Source: G965218495 sp965262785
GTDB taxonomy: Bacteria > Bacteroidota > Rhodothermia > Rhodothermales > Bin80
Direction of reading: 5' to 3'
Assembly: GCA_965262785.1 (NCBI GenBank)
Contig: OZ253559.1
Location: 1,364,001 to 1,428,000 of the forward strand
Length of the DNA: 64,000 nucleotides
Shown here piece after piece: positions 35,840 to 44,249 of this stretch. The notes beneath the pieces are model-generated. The model was not told the DNA's origin and searched no databases. It saw only the letters and a list, made by a program, of their open reading frames with translations. Position 1 is the stretch's first letter; each line of letters starts with the position of its first letter. The position numbers and the translations under genes are program-made.

Positions 35840-37600
35840 TTAATTGTCAAACCTGTTGCTCCGAACGGTCCGTGGCACGGACCGCTGGGATTCGAACTCG
35901 CGACGCATGCGCTCGTACTGGGCAAGTACCCCCGGTGCAACCGTAGGCCCATTACGTCTGATCGCATCCTGCAAGTGCGACATTCCGATGCTATGATGTC
36001 CCGATGTGAGAGCGTCCCGGGCCGCCTCGTCAACCAGGAGCCTGATGTCGCTGGCGATACGGGCTTCCGTCAACCGCGCTAATTCATCAAAGTCGATAGG
36101 GGCTTCCAAAGGCCTGTGACTCAGGTGTATCTCAAACATCGCTTTTCGGGCTTCATGGTCGGGCGGTCCCACGTACACGACTTTATCTATGCGGCCCGCA
36201 CGAAGCGCTGCTTGATCAATCCGCCGGGGCTGATTGGTAGCCGCAAGCAGAAAAACCCCAGCCTCACCGCAGTTGCTCATCTGTACCAGCCACTCATTGA
36301 CTTCGGCGGCGTATGCGTGGTGAAGTTCACCGCTCCGAGACGGTACAAGGGCGTCCACCTCGTCTAAGAACAGAACGCAGGGGGCTTCATTTCGTGCAGC
36401 ATCGAAGAGTTGTGCAATCTTCTCCTGTGTACCATGAATGTACGTATTGGCTACCGTGGACGGGCTGATCTTCCGAAACGCGAAGCCCAACTCCTCCCCA
36501 AAGCGCTCAGCAATAAAGGTCTTGCCACATCCCGGCGGCCCGAATAGCAGCATGCCATTCGGGATCGATAGGCCAAAGCGCCGATACAATTCCGGCTCGC
36601 GAAGCGCACGAATGAAATCTTCGGTAAGGATTTGCTTGAGTTCAGCCATGCCGGCGACCGCGGCAAATCCGTGCGATTTGCGCTCGTTAGGACCCACTCG
36701 GCTAGGACGTGTCCCAGACACGGACGTCATTTCATTGGACGCAGGCTCTTCGAGTGCCTCCAGAAAGGCACCTGCGTCCCTAAACCTGTCATCAGGACGT
36801 TGACTTAGCGCCTTTCTTATCGCGTTACGCAACGAAGGATTGAGTTCACCGCTCAGTGAGTGGGTTGGCATACGCACGGGTTGGATGCGTGCCTCAAGAA
36901 GCACCTCACGGAGGTCCAGATGCTTGGCTGTGACAGTGGATTCCCCCCAAGGCGGCACGCCGAAAAGCATTCGATAGTACGTCGCCCCCAAAGCGAATAC
37001 GTCGGTTGTCGGAGACGAGCCCGAATCTTCAAAGCACTCATTAGGCACGTAATGCGGATCCACAAACAAGAGGGACTCTGGAGGGCCGTCGCTGTCCCGT
37101 CGCGCATGGCCGAAATCCACAAGGGCAAGGCGTTCGTCCCCGTCTGTGTAGTCGTCGAGGATAACGTTACCTGGCGTAAGCGCGTTGTGAACGACCGGAT
37201 CCTCCAATGCGTGCATGTACGCAGCGATTGCAAGCAAACCTTTCAGCAATGGCTTGGCACGGTATTCAGAAAGTGCCAACTCGCGGGCCAGCAGCAAGTC
37301 TAGTGTCTCTCCGGGTATGTGGTCGGCAATGAAGTACGGCCTTCCGTCCTTGGGCAACAATCCCGACTCAATAAGATTGGGGATGCCGGGAAATTCCAAA
37401 CACCGCATGATCGTCAGCTCAAGCGGCCAGGCAGTCGAATCGAGGTGGTCTTCTTTTACGGCGGGCGCATTGAAGACCTTGAGAAAAGCCAATCTATTCC
37501 TTTGATCGACGACCCTGTAGGCTTCTGCGTTTGTCCTCTTCTTGATCCGAAACCGGATCCTCCACCCCTCAACCGGTTCGCTGCCGTTGGGCAAAGTCAT
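35840..37600 (-). CDS. pseudokinase-AAA+ ATPase fusion protein
   Basis: Residues 1-285 form a bacterial Ser/Thr kinase domain: lysine 41 (FLKVF), DFG at 162-164 and the C-lobe DVFALGATYYRML. The catalytic loop, however, reads HNALTPGN (138-145) where active kinases have HRDLKPxN, so the catalytic aspartate is replaced by alanine. After a linker, residues 310-560 are a classical AAA+ ATPase: Walker A GPPGCGKT (354-361), Walker B VLFLDEVD (409-416), sensor LLAATNQPRRID and arginine-finger RAGRIDK, of the FtsH/CDC48-like clade. The kinase part probably binds nucleotide or a ligand, and the AAA+ part probably remodels protein. The start overlaps the Hsp70 stop as ATGA. Soluble, cytosolic. Confidence 0.87.
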   Translation of the reverse strand: MTLPNGSEPVEGWRIRFRIKKRTNAEAYRVVDQRNRLAFLKVFNAPAVKEDHLDSTAWPLELTIMRCLEFPGIPNLIESGLLPKDGRPYFIADHIPGETLDLLLARELALSEYRAKPLLKGLLAIAAYMHALEDPVVHNALTPGNVILDDYTDGDERLALVDFGHARRDSDGPPESLLFVDPHYVPNECFEDSGSSPTTDVFALGATYYRMLFGVPPWGESTVTAKHLDLREVLLEARIQPVRMPTHSLSGELNPSLRNAIRKALSQRPDDRFRDAGAFLEALEEPASNEMTSVSGTRPSRVGPNERKSHGFAAVAGMAELKQILTEDFIRALREPELYRRFGLSIPNGMLLFGPPGCGKTFIAERFGEELGFAFRKISPSTVANTYIHGTQEKIAQLFDAARNEAPCVLFLDEVDALVPSRSGELHHAYAAEVNEWLVQMSNCGEAGVFLLAATNQPRRIDQAALRAGRIDKVVYVGPPDHEARKAMFEIHLSHRPLEAPIDFDELARLTEARIASDIRLLVDEAARDALTSGHHSIGMSHLQDAIRRNGPTVAPGVLAQYERMRREFESQRSVPRTVRSNRFDN

Positions 37601-40164
37601 CGGGTGAAATCGTCAAGGTGTGGGACCGGCGGACGAGAGTCGCCCGGGGAATCCCGAACAACAAGCGACAGGATGTCTCTGGCGTGTTGCAGTAGCTCGG
37701 AACAGGGTTCATCGGCCACCAGGGCGCGTACACCTCTTTCCACAGCCTGTCGCGCTTGGCCTGCGTTCTTCCAACGGATGCTGGTAAGCTGCTGCCGCGC
37801 CCAGACGATTGTCGACTTCGACCATTCGCAGCGTTTGAGCATAAAGAGAGCGCGCTCGAAGTTGGCCGTCAATTCGCGTGCCAGACGGGGATCCTGCGCA
37901 TTCTTGACCTGATCAAGGCGCTGCTTGGCCTCCCGAATTTCCCGCCTAGATTCGTCGTGACCCTCCTCGCGATTTGCTTTCTTCAGATCGGCCCAGGCCT
38001 CGTCCAGCGCAGCCTCGGCTACAGGCCATTCGTTCGCCTTAACGCGCCTGTGCAGGTCTCGGAGTGCCTCCTTCAACCGGGAAACTGCCTTATTGTTGGC
38101 ATCGGTATCGGAGCCAGCCCGGGTGATCTGCCTAACTGCGTGCTCTATGCTAGTCTCAGCCTCGTCCAACTTCGTGTCATCCGCGTGGCCCAGGGTTCGA
38201 ATGGAGACAATGCGCTCATGAGCCTCGGCCACCTCGTCATCAATCCACTTCGACTGAGAAGAATGACTAGAATTGGGGATCTCGAGTGCGTATTCTTCGT
38301 CATCAAACACCGGAAAGAGCACTTTTACGACCTCCGGAATAGAACTCGATACCTGAGTAACTACGGTCAATTCAAGAGCGGTTCCAGCCGGAATGACGCG
38401 GGTCACTTGGTCGCCCGTAAGCTCCAGTGCCATAACGAAGTCGCACAGTGGGACGGGAGCCCCCGGTGCATCGGCCCCGCCCTCGTAGATTCGAATGAGC
38501 AGGCGATCACTGGAAACTCCAGGTCTGATCTGCTTAAGCGTAGAGAGGCCCGCACTTATGCCTGTCACCGGTAGCCGTTTGCTCTTTTCGGCCCCCCTGA
38601 GCGGCTTGAATACCCGGTTGCCGCTTGCATCGTCCCATGCCTCGACTCCCAGATTATTGGGCAATGGTGATCCGGTGATCTTGGTGCCGTGGATGATGGT
38701 AATCTCGGATGGGGTCGTCGCCACTTGATCACCCCGCTCCGTGGTCACAATCAAATCGAAGATATTGGGCTTGTTTTCTTCTAGTCTAAGCTCAAACAGG
38801 GCCCCTTGATCGGTGAGCCGCTGCTTGCCGGTTCTCCACCCGATCGCGGAATTAGTAGCGACCAATTCGATCTCCAAGGCCCCCAGACTGCGAAAATCGG
38901 ACGAGTTGCCAAACTTCACGCTGACGAATTCGAATGGCGAGATGGTTGTGGCTTCGTAGCCAACCTCGAGCCCAAGAAGACTGCCAGAATGCGATTCAGG
39001 AAAAGCGTCTCGCTCCAAGCTAACGGTGCTGCCAAATAGCGCCGCCCCCTGCGCGACTATCGTCATTGGGTCCACGGAGGTATTCGGCCTCCGAATCTGC
39101 TCCGCGAGCATTTCCCGTAGGATCGGTGAGTATGTGGGGCCACCTACAAGAATCAATTCGTCCAGATCGGAGCCTGACAGTCCATGACGCTGCAGGAGGA
39201 CCTTGGCCTTATCAATAGCGCGCTGAAAGATGGGTGTCACCACAGAACGCAGTCGATCCTTGGTTATCTCGAAATCCAGTTCAATTTGCTGACCGCCCGG
39301 GAGTTTAATTGGGGCATCGAGTTCCGTGTATACCTCGTACCGATCCGTGGAGCTTAGGGCTATGTTGACGTCTTCAGCGTAATTCTTGAGCACATCACGC
39401 AGACGATGCTTACGGTCAGGATTGTTCGCACCCAATCCACGGACGTCAAATTCGTGTGCCACTTCACCAAGGAAAATCTCATCGACAACGGCATAGTCGA
39501 GATCTTTACCACCGAGATGGTTGTCGCCCTCCGTGTCCTTGACCGTAATTTCTCCGTCGTCGACGAGCACAAGGGCCGAGTCAAACGTGCCTCCCCCGAA
39601 GTCAAACACTAGCCACTTTTCGGTCCCGTGATCACGGGTTAGTCCGTATGCCATCGCGGCGGCGACCGGCTCCTGAAGGAGGCTGCACTGCACGAGGCCA
39701 GCCAGCTCAGCGGCTCGAAGCGTGGCTTGCTGCTGCGGCACAGTGAAAGCAGCCGGTATGGTTACTACCGCAGCACGGATTCCTTCGTCGATTACATAGC
39801 TCCTGAGCTTCTTGAGGACCTCCGCCGAAAGCTGCTCAGAACTGAAGGAACGCTTTGGGTCTACATCCGGCACGTACCTGCGGTCGGTCCCCATCGTCCT
39901 TTTGAACTCTACGAATGCGCTTTGCTGACTAGAGCCGCTGCGCAGTGCCTGCTTACGGTCTAGTTCGCATTCTTGTCGGCCCGCAGCTCCGACAATAATT
40001 TCTGTCTTGTTACGTCTTGCCTTGATGGCCACTGCGCTTGGCGTAGTGTCATTCTGGTGGACATCCTTGCTCTTGACCACGACCGGGTTTCCCCGCTGCA
40101 TGCGTACGATTACAGAATTGGTCGTGCCCAAGTCAATGCCGTAGTCGACTCTGGCTGAAGTCAT
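37597..40164 (-). CDS. Hsp70 family chaperone with long helical C-terminal region
   Basis: This 855-residue protein carries the actin-like ATPase of Hsp70: phosphate-1 loop GIDLGTTNS (9-17), phosphate-2 WLVFDFGGGTFDSALV and the adenosine motif LILVGGPTYSP. The substrate-binding part is divergent from DnaK, with beta-rich segments (residues 400-610). It is followed by about 230 helical residues (LKEALRDLHRRVKANEW, REIREAKQRLDQVKNAQ) that replace the DnaK lid. No EEVD or DnaK-type tail is present. It is therefore a specialised paralogue rather than the housekeeping DnaK. It lies 13 bases after the GrpE-like gene and overlaps the kinase-AAA+ gene. Confidence 0.9.
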   Translation of the reverse strand: MTSARVDYGIDLGTTNSVIVRMQRGNPVVVKSKDVHQNDTTPSAVAIKARRNKTEIIVGAAGRQECELDRKQALRSGSSQQSAFVEFKRTMGTDRRYVPDVDPKRSFSSEQLSAEVLKKLRSYVIDEGIRAAVVTIPAAFTVPQQQATLRAAELAGLVQCSLLQEPVAAAMAYGLTRDHGTEKWLVFDFGGGTFDSALVLVDDGEITVKDTEGDNHLGGKDLDYAVVDEIFLGEVAHEFDVRGLGANNPDRKHRLRDVLKNYAEDVNIALSSTDRYEVYTELDAPIKLPGGQQIELDFEITKDRLRSVVTPIFQRAIDKAKVLLQRHGLSGSDLDELILVGGPTYSPILREMLAEQIRRPNTSVDPMTIVAQGAALFGSTVSLERDAFPESHSGSLLGLEVGYEATTISPFEFVSVKFGNSSDFRSLGALEIELVATNSAIGWRTGKQRLTDQGALFELRLEENKPNIFDLIVTTERGDQVATTPSEITIIHGTKITGSPLPNNLGVEAWDDASGNRVFKPLRGAEKSKRLPVTGISAGLSTLKQIRPGVSSDRLLIRIYEGGADAPGAPVPLCDFVMALELTGDQVTRVIPAGTALELTVVTQVSSSIPEVVKVLFPVFDDEEYALEIPNSSHSSQSKWIDDEVAEAHERIVSIRTLGHADDTKLDEAETSIEHAVRQITRAGSDTDANNKAVSRLKEALRDLHRRVKANEWPVAEAALDEAWADLKKANREEGHDESRREIREAKQRLDQVKNAQDPRLARELTANFERALFMLKRCEWSKSTIVWARQQLTSIRWKNAGQARQAVERGVRALVADEPCSELLQHARDILSLVVRDSPGDSRPPVPHLDDFTR

Positions 40165-40177
40165 TGTGGTATTTGTG

Positions 40178-41458
40178 TTAGGATCCTACCGAAACCGTCA
40201 CCGAGGCTCCCTGGACTGGCCTGCCGCCATGGAGCACCAGCGGTCGGTTGATTCGAGTAATAATTTGTTCTCCTGGTGCCAGGCTGTCATCAAAAGAAAA
40301 CTCGGGATTCAAATTCTCCATTTGCGTGTCATACTGCACGCCAACCAGATCGGGTATTTCGTAATCGTGAAGTCGCAGGCTTGCCTTGACGTCCCGAACA
40401 CACCGTAGCAGGTGCTTATGTCCTTTCACGCCAGTTCCCATCGCACTCAGGGTTCTCTCAATCCGGTTGACCACATTGCAGATGGAAATTGGCAATTCAT
40501 GGTCCGGCTCAGCAGTGGCGGTCGAATCTGTCACGGCCAACGTCTGAATCGCGCCGAGCACCTCCGCAATCTGCTCGATCGAACCGAGCAGATTGCCCAA
40601 CAATTTGATGCTTTGTTGGCGGACACCATGTGCAATTTCGTCACGTACTTTCTCTAACTGACCTGCGATTCCCGGCTGGATCTGTCGCATACGACCATCC
40701 AGGGCGGTGGCTCTCCGGCGAACGTACCACCACATGAAGCCGATCCCGATCAGCAGGAGGCCGGCCGCGATTCCTGCAGAAACTGCGTTGTGCCGGTCCC
40801 CGGACATCCGGTGCAATTGCTCTACCACGATTCGGGTATCCACTATGGCCATGCTGTCTACAAAAGCGGCCTTCCAAGATTCAACGGTGGAATCCACTTC
40901 GCCAAGGTCTCGCGCAATGCCGCTTACCTCAATGCCTAATTCACTGCGGGCCGCCATAACCTCGCTACCCAGACTACCAAGGTCTGCCTCCAGCTTTGCT
41001 AGAATTGCTATCGCTGTGGACGAGGAGGCTGAGTCCAACAGCGAAGCGAAAGAGATGCGAAGGCCCTCGAGTTCATCAATTCGCAAGCGCCGCTCACGCA
41101 CGGTCTCCATGCGTTGGTTCTCCAGCTCCTCTCGCAGGCCGTCTATCTCGGCGAAAGACGAATCAGCTATTGCTTCCAATTCCAAGACGCGGCCAAGGAG
41201 AACATTCAGCGTGTCAGGAGATACCGGACTTTGCTGCAAGGCCATGCCCTTTGCGAAGGTCCCGACAAAAGACAACTCCGCTGGACGCGGATCAATCGCC
41301 CCCACCGCTATGGGGCCAAAGAGGGCGTGGGCAGCCGCGACTAGCACGATGCCCCGGAGGAAGTGACGATTCGCTATGCCCGCATGTGCTTGACGATCTG
41401 CCAGCGTTGAAGGTATTCCGGATGTCGCTATGAAACGCGCAATGCAGGTGCGATGCAT
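40178..41458 (-). CDS. transmembrane protein with periplasmic coiled coil and GrpE-like cytosolic domain
   Basis: The N terminus has a signal-like helix (FLRGIVLVAAAHALFGPIAVGA). It is followed by about 165 coiled-coil residues (LREELENQRMETVRERRLRI), then a true membrane helix (AGIAAGLLLIGIGFMWWYV) and a stop-transfer RRR. The last 180 residues are cytosolic. Their end, SFDDSLAPGEQIITRINR then LVLHGGRPVQGASVTVSV, resembles the GrpE beta-wing (DDPxLPPGTV...GRVLRPAxVxV), and the preceding helices match the GrpE helical part in spacing. The inference is a membrane-spanning nucleotide-exchange factor for the adjacent Hsp70 with a periplasmic sensor. ATG 41458 follows GGGGAG closely, and ATG 41509 is an alternative. 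Confidence 0.68.
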   Translation of the reverse strand: MHRTCIARFIATSGIPSTLADRQAHAGIANRHFLRGIVLVAAAHALFGPIAVGAIDPRPAELSFVGTFAKGMALQQSPVSPDTLNVLLGRVLELEAIADSSFAEIDGLREELENQRMETVRERRLRIDELEGLRISFASLLDSASSSTAIAILAKLEADLGSLGSEVMAARSELGIEVSGIARDLGEVDSTVESWKAAFVDSMAIVDTRIVVEQLHRMSGDRHNAVSAGIAAGLLLIGIGFMWWYVRRRATALDGRMRQIQPGIAGQLEKVRDEIAHGVRQQSIKLLGNLLGSIEQIAEVLGAIQTLAVTDSTATAEPDHELPISICNVVNRIERTLSAMGTGVKGHKHLLRCVRDVKASLRLHDYEIPDLVGVQYDTQMENLNPEFSFDDSLAPGEQIITRINRPLVLHGGRPVQGASVTVSVGS

Positions 41459-41945
41459 ACTCCCCAAAAATTCGCAAATCAACTGCAAAATCCCCAAACC
41501 CGACTGCATCTGGCCGCTATTCCGGTTCCGTTGTCACGGTTCGACCTCCGAGCAGACCGTGATCTGGCTAGATGGGAATCGGCGTGTCCAGGGACCACAA
41601 TGATCGGTTGCTTCTGCTAGGGCAAAGTGTCCAGGGTTTTGGCGCTGTAGGCGTAAGGTGCGTGCATGGCCGTACTAAGCAGCGACAATCAGTGGGCACC
41701 AAAAGTTACCGGCCAATTGACGCATAGCGGTATGCCTCCGGTGAATTTCATCTGAATTGATTTACGGGTACTGGCGTACACTTCCAATCACGTACAATGT
41801 AGCGGCAGCCTCAGCGGTGGCGGTAGGGCCGTGACTGGCGGTTGGTTGGAGGGGTGGTTGGGCTGGCAAAGCTGTGCACCCTGTACTATACCGGACGGAT
41901 ACCCGTAGAAGAAGCAAGACAAATGATGCCGCTACGCGGCAGGAC
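41459..41945. other. divergent promoter region of the Hsp70 operon and nuclease gene
   Basis: About 490 bases lie between the divergent starts. They must hold the operon promoter. I see no match to a known heat-shock operator such as CIRCE. Near the operon start is a repeated CCCCAAA-type motif (41461-41500) with no assigned role. Confidence 0.45.
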
Positions 41946-42626
41946 ATGACAACCTGCCCCAAAACAAGTGCAATGAAAGCGTTCTCGAACCTACCGCGCC
42001 ACCCGGCAGTGCTCAGATCTGGAAGCGAGCCACTGCACTCCAGCGGCAGGGCATGCGGTCCAAAGCTGCTGGACTATTGGCAGTGGTCGGCATCACAACT
42101 ACTCGACAATGCGCAACGCGGAACATTCGCAGAGTACTTAGTCGCTCTCGCGCTGGAGTGTGCTGATCAACCGCGTGACGAGTGGAGCGCGTATGATGCC
42201 ATCAGTCGGCGCGGAGTGACTGTAGAAGTCAAGAGCGCGGCGTACCGACAAAACTGGGCACAGGCAAGGCCGTCCAAAATCGAGTTTGATATCAAGCCAC
42301 GAAAGTGGTCGTGGGACGCGAACACGAACGAGTGGACGAAGCATGACCCGCCCCGACGCTTTGCCTCAGTCTATGTGTTCTGCGTGCTGGGCACCAAAAG
42401 CGATCCCGCTCCCGATCCGTTTGACCTTGATCAGTGGAAGTTTTACATACTCACCACCGCTGTTCTGGACTGCGAGGTCAAGGACCAGAAGAAGATCAGC
42501 CTTGGTCCGTTGGAGGCGCTGGTGCGGAAAGCTACGAGCCGTGGTCACGTCTGTCATGACAAACTAGGCCAGATAGTTGACGAGTGCGCAGGATTTCACG
42601 CTTCGCGAAAGGTCAATTGCGCATGA
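41946..42626 (+). CDS. PD-(D/E)XK nuclease-like protein
   Basis: The protein has 226 residues and a restriction-endonuclease-like fold: glutamate in RGTFAEYLVALAL, aspartate in EWSAYDAISRRG, and the E-x-K in VTVEVKSAAYRQNW. Conserved aromatic-rich blocks FDIKPRKWSWD and VYVFCVLGTKSD follow, then PFDLDQWKFYIL. This matches a widespread family annotated only as hypothetical. No DNA methyltransferase is nearby. I chose ATG 41946 (AGGA just upstream) over ATG 41874 or 41973. It is divergent from the Hsp70 operon, so joint function is only suggested by position. Confidence 0.68.
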   Translation: MTTCPKTSAMKAFSNLPRHPAVLRSGSEPLHSSGRACGPKLLDYWQWSASQLLDNAQRGTFAEYLVALALECADQPRDEWSAYDAISRRGVTVEVKSAAYRQNWAQARPSKIEFDIKPRKWSWDANTNEWTKHDPPRRFASVYVFCVLGTKSDPAPDPFDLDQWKFYILTTAVLDCEVKDQKKISLGPLEALVRKATSRGHVCHDKLGQIVDECAGFHASRKVNCA

Positions 42627-43394
42627 GCTTATGCGATCAGCCTACGATTGCTGGCCACAAGCGCAGAGTGTAGCGGGGCGGCGCATACGCCAAGGGTAGT
42701 GCATGGATAGTCCTTTGTGATCTGAGTTGTTTGAATAAGGGACTGGCCAAGCTGCTGTTGCAGGTTGTTGCCGCGTAGTCAGGCGCGGTTGTCACTGAAG
42801 TAGGTACGTAGCGCGCCGTTTCACCGCTCTTAGTTTGAACTGCACGGGCGCGCGCCCTTTCCCAGAAACTGCACGCCGGTACCGGCGGTGATTGGTAGCG
42901 TCGATGACAAATATTCTTGGCCTGCGGCGCATCGCTATTGTGGTGGCTCGCCCGAGACAGAAGCAACCACGCTTGGCACTGGCTCGGTCATATGCTGCAA
43001 CAAGGAGTGGCCCCCCGACCCCGATGCCATTCGCCATGACAGCAACGACGCCTGACGCTGCCCTGCCGGATGGCGAGGCGCGAATCCCGACGCGCTGCGC
43101 GCACGTACTCAATGGAAGCATTCAGCAATGACGCTTGCCCGGAGCCTAGCTGCTTTCTTTGCCATGGAGCTCGTCTACGCATTGCTACCGACTATTCAGG
43201 TCTGCCGTCGCGCTATTCCGAGCGCGCCACAGTCACGTGCCGTAGCATTTTGGTTTAAGTGCGCTGGCCCAGGCACTGGCATGTGTGGCCGACCAACACG
43301 GTGGCTGCACGCCTACGCAAGCCCCCGGCATAACCCGGAATGGTTTGTTGCCATACCTTTAGGACGTTCAATGCTACAGTTAGGTTAACACCGC
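42627..43394. other. intergenic region, nothing recognised
   Basis: About 770 bases separate the nuclease-like gene from the EcsC gene. The short frames here have no recognisable motifs. The boundary between the mobile/accessory region and the core plus-strand run falls in this stretch. Confidence 0.4.
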
Positions 43395-44249
43395 ATGGAA
43401 GGCGCGCAGCCCACATCCTATGAGCAGCAAGTCCTAAGCGAAATCCACGCTTGGCGGACGCGCAAGCCCGGGGTGGTAGGCAGGACGGTGGCTCAGGTCA
43501 ACAAGGGCCTGCAGCGTGTCACCGGTCTTGCCATGAGCGTGCCAGGAGTACAATGGACCATTGACAACGTTATTGCCGGGCTGCTGCAGGTTGTCAACGA
43601 GTTGGCACAGGATACCGTCTGGCGAGAATCCATCTATGCCGAGTATCGTAAGCGCGGCTACGCAGTCTACAGCGCCGCCGACATTCATGCAATGGACCTG
43701 AAAGTGGCCGATTCGACGCTCCAGGGCGTAGACATCAAGTACCGCTCTGTTACCGCTGCGCAGGGCGTGGCGGCAGGCATCGCCGGGGCCGCGGGCGTGA
43801 TACCGGATGTGGTGGCCCTGGTGGCTCTCAACCTACGCGCAGTCGGCGAATATGCTACGTATTGCGGGTATGATATGACCTTGGACCATGAGCGCTACTT
43901 TGCGCTACAGATCCTTAGCGCGCAGGCGCAACCTGCGAATGGCGAAAGTGCTGAAGGCCTGGTTCCCATGACCGCAGTGTCACAATCATTGGCGGGAAGC
44001 CATGCAAAGCTGACCGTGCAGCAGGTAGCGGTGTCTGCCTCAATCAAGCCCTTAGTTCGTGCGTTGGGGAAGCGACTGACTGCTTTCAAACTCGCTCAGG
44101 CAGTGCCCATTGCCGGCGCGTTGGTGGGTGGCGGCGCCAACGCGTTGTATACCACACGCGTCTGCACCGCGGCGCTGCACCTCTATCGCGAGCGGCGCCT
44201 GTTGGAAAGCTACCCATTCAGTGTCCTGAAAGAGTATTGCCATGCATAA
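43395..44249 (+). CDS. EcsC family protein
   Basis: This 284-residue protein matches the EcsC family (named for a Bacillus protein of unknown biochemical role). It has an amphipathic first half (MDLKVADSTLQGVDIKYRSV), a glycine/alanine-rich hydrophobic block (AAGIAGAAGVIPDVVALVAL) and a second such block near the end (LAQAVPIAGALVGGGANALY). It is probably membrane-associated, and the function is unknown. Its stop overlaps the start of the sulfatase by eight bases. Confidence 0.82.
   Translation: MEGAQPTSYEQQVLSEIHAWRTRKPGVVGRTVAQVNKGLQRVTGLAMSVPGVQWTIDNVIAGLLQVVNELAQDTVWRESIYAEYRKRGYAVYSAADIHAMDLKVADSTLQGVDIKYRSVTAAQGVAAGIAGAAGVIPDVVALVALNLRAVGEYATYCGYDMTLDHERYFALQILSAQAQPANGESAEGLVPMTAVSQSLAGSHAKLTVQQVAVSASIKPLVRALGKRLTAFKLAQAVPIAGALVGGGANALYTTRVCTAALHLYRERRLLESYPFSVLKEYCHA

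Noticed and set aside
35870..35935. tRNA-like stretch with TTCGAAT and a CCA on the minus strand
   Set aside because: The T-stem does not pair, no acceptor stem or anticodon arm can be drawn, and the bases encode the end of the kinase-AAA+ protein.
42792..43121. 109-codon minus-strand frame in the gap before the EcsC gene
   Set aside because: No recognisable family and no start signal; the codon pattern resembles random sequence.
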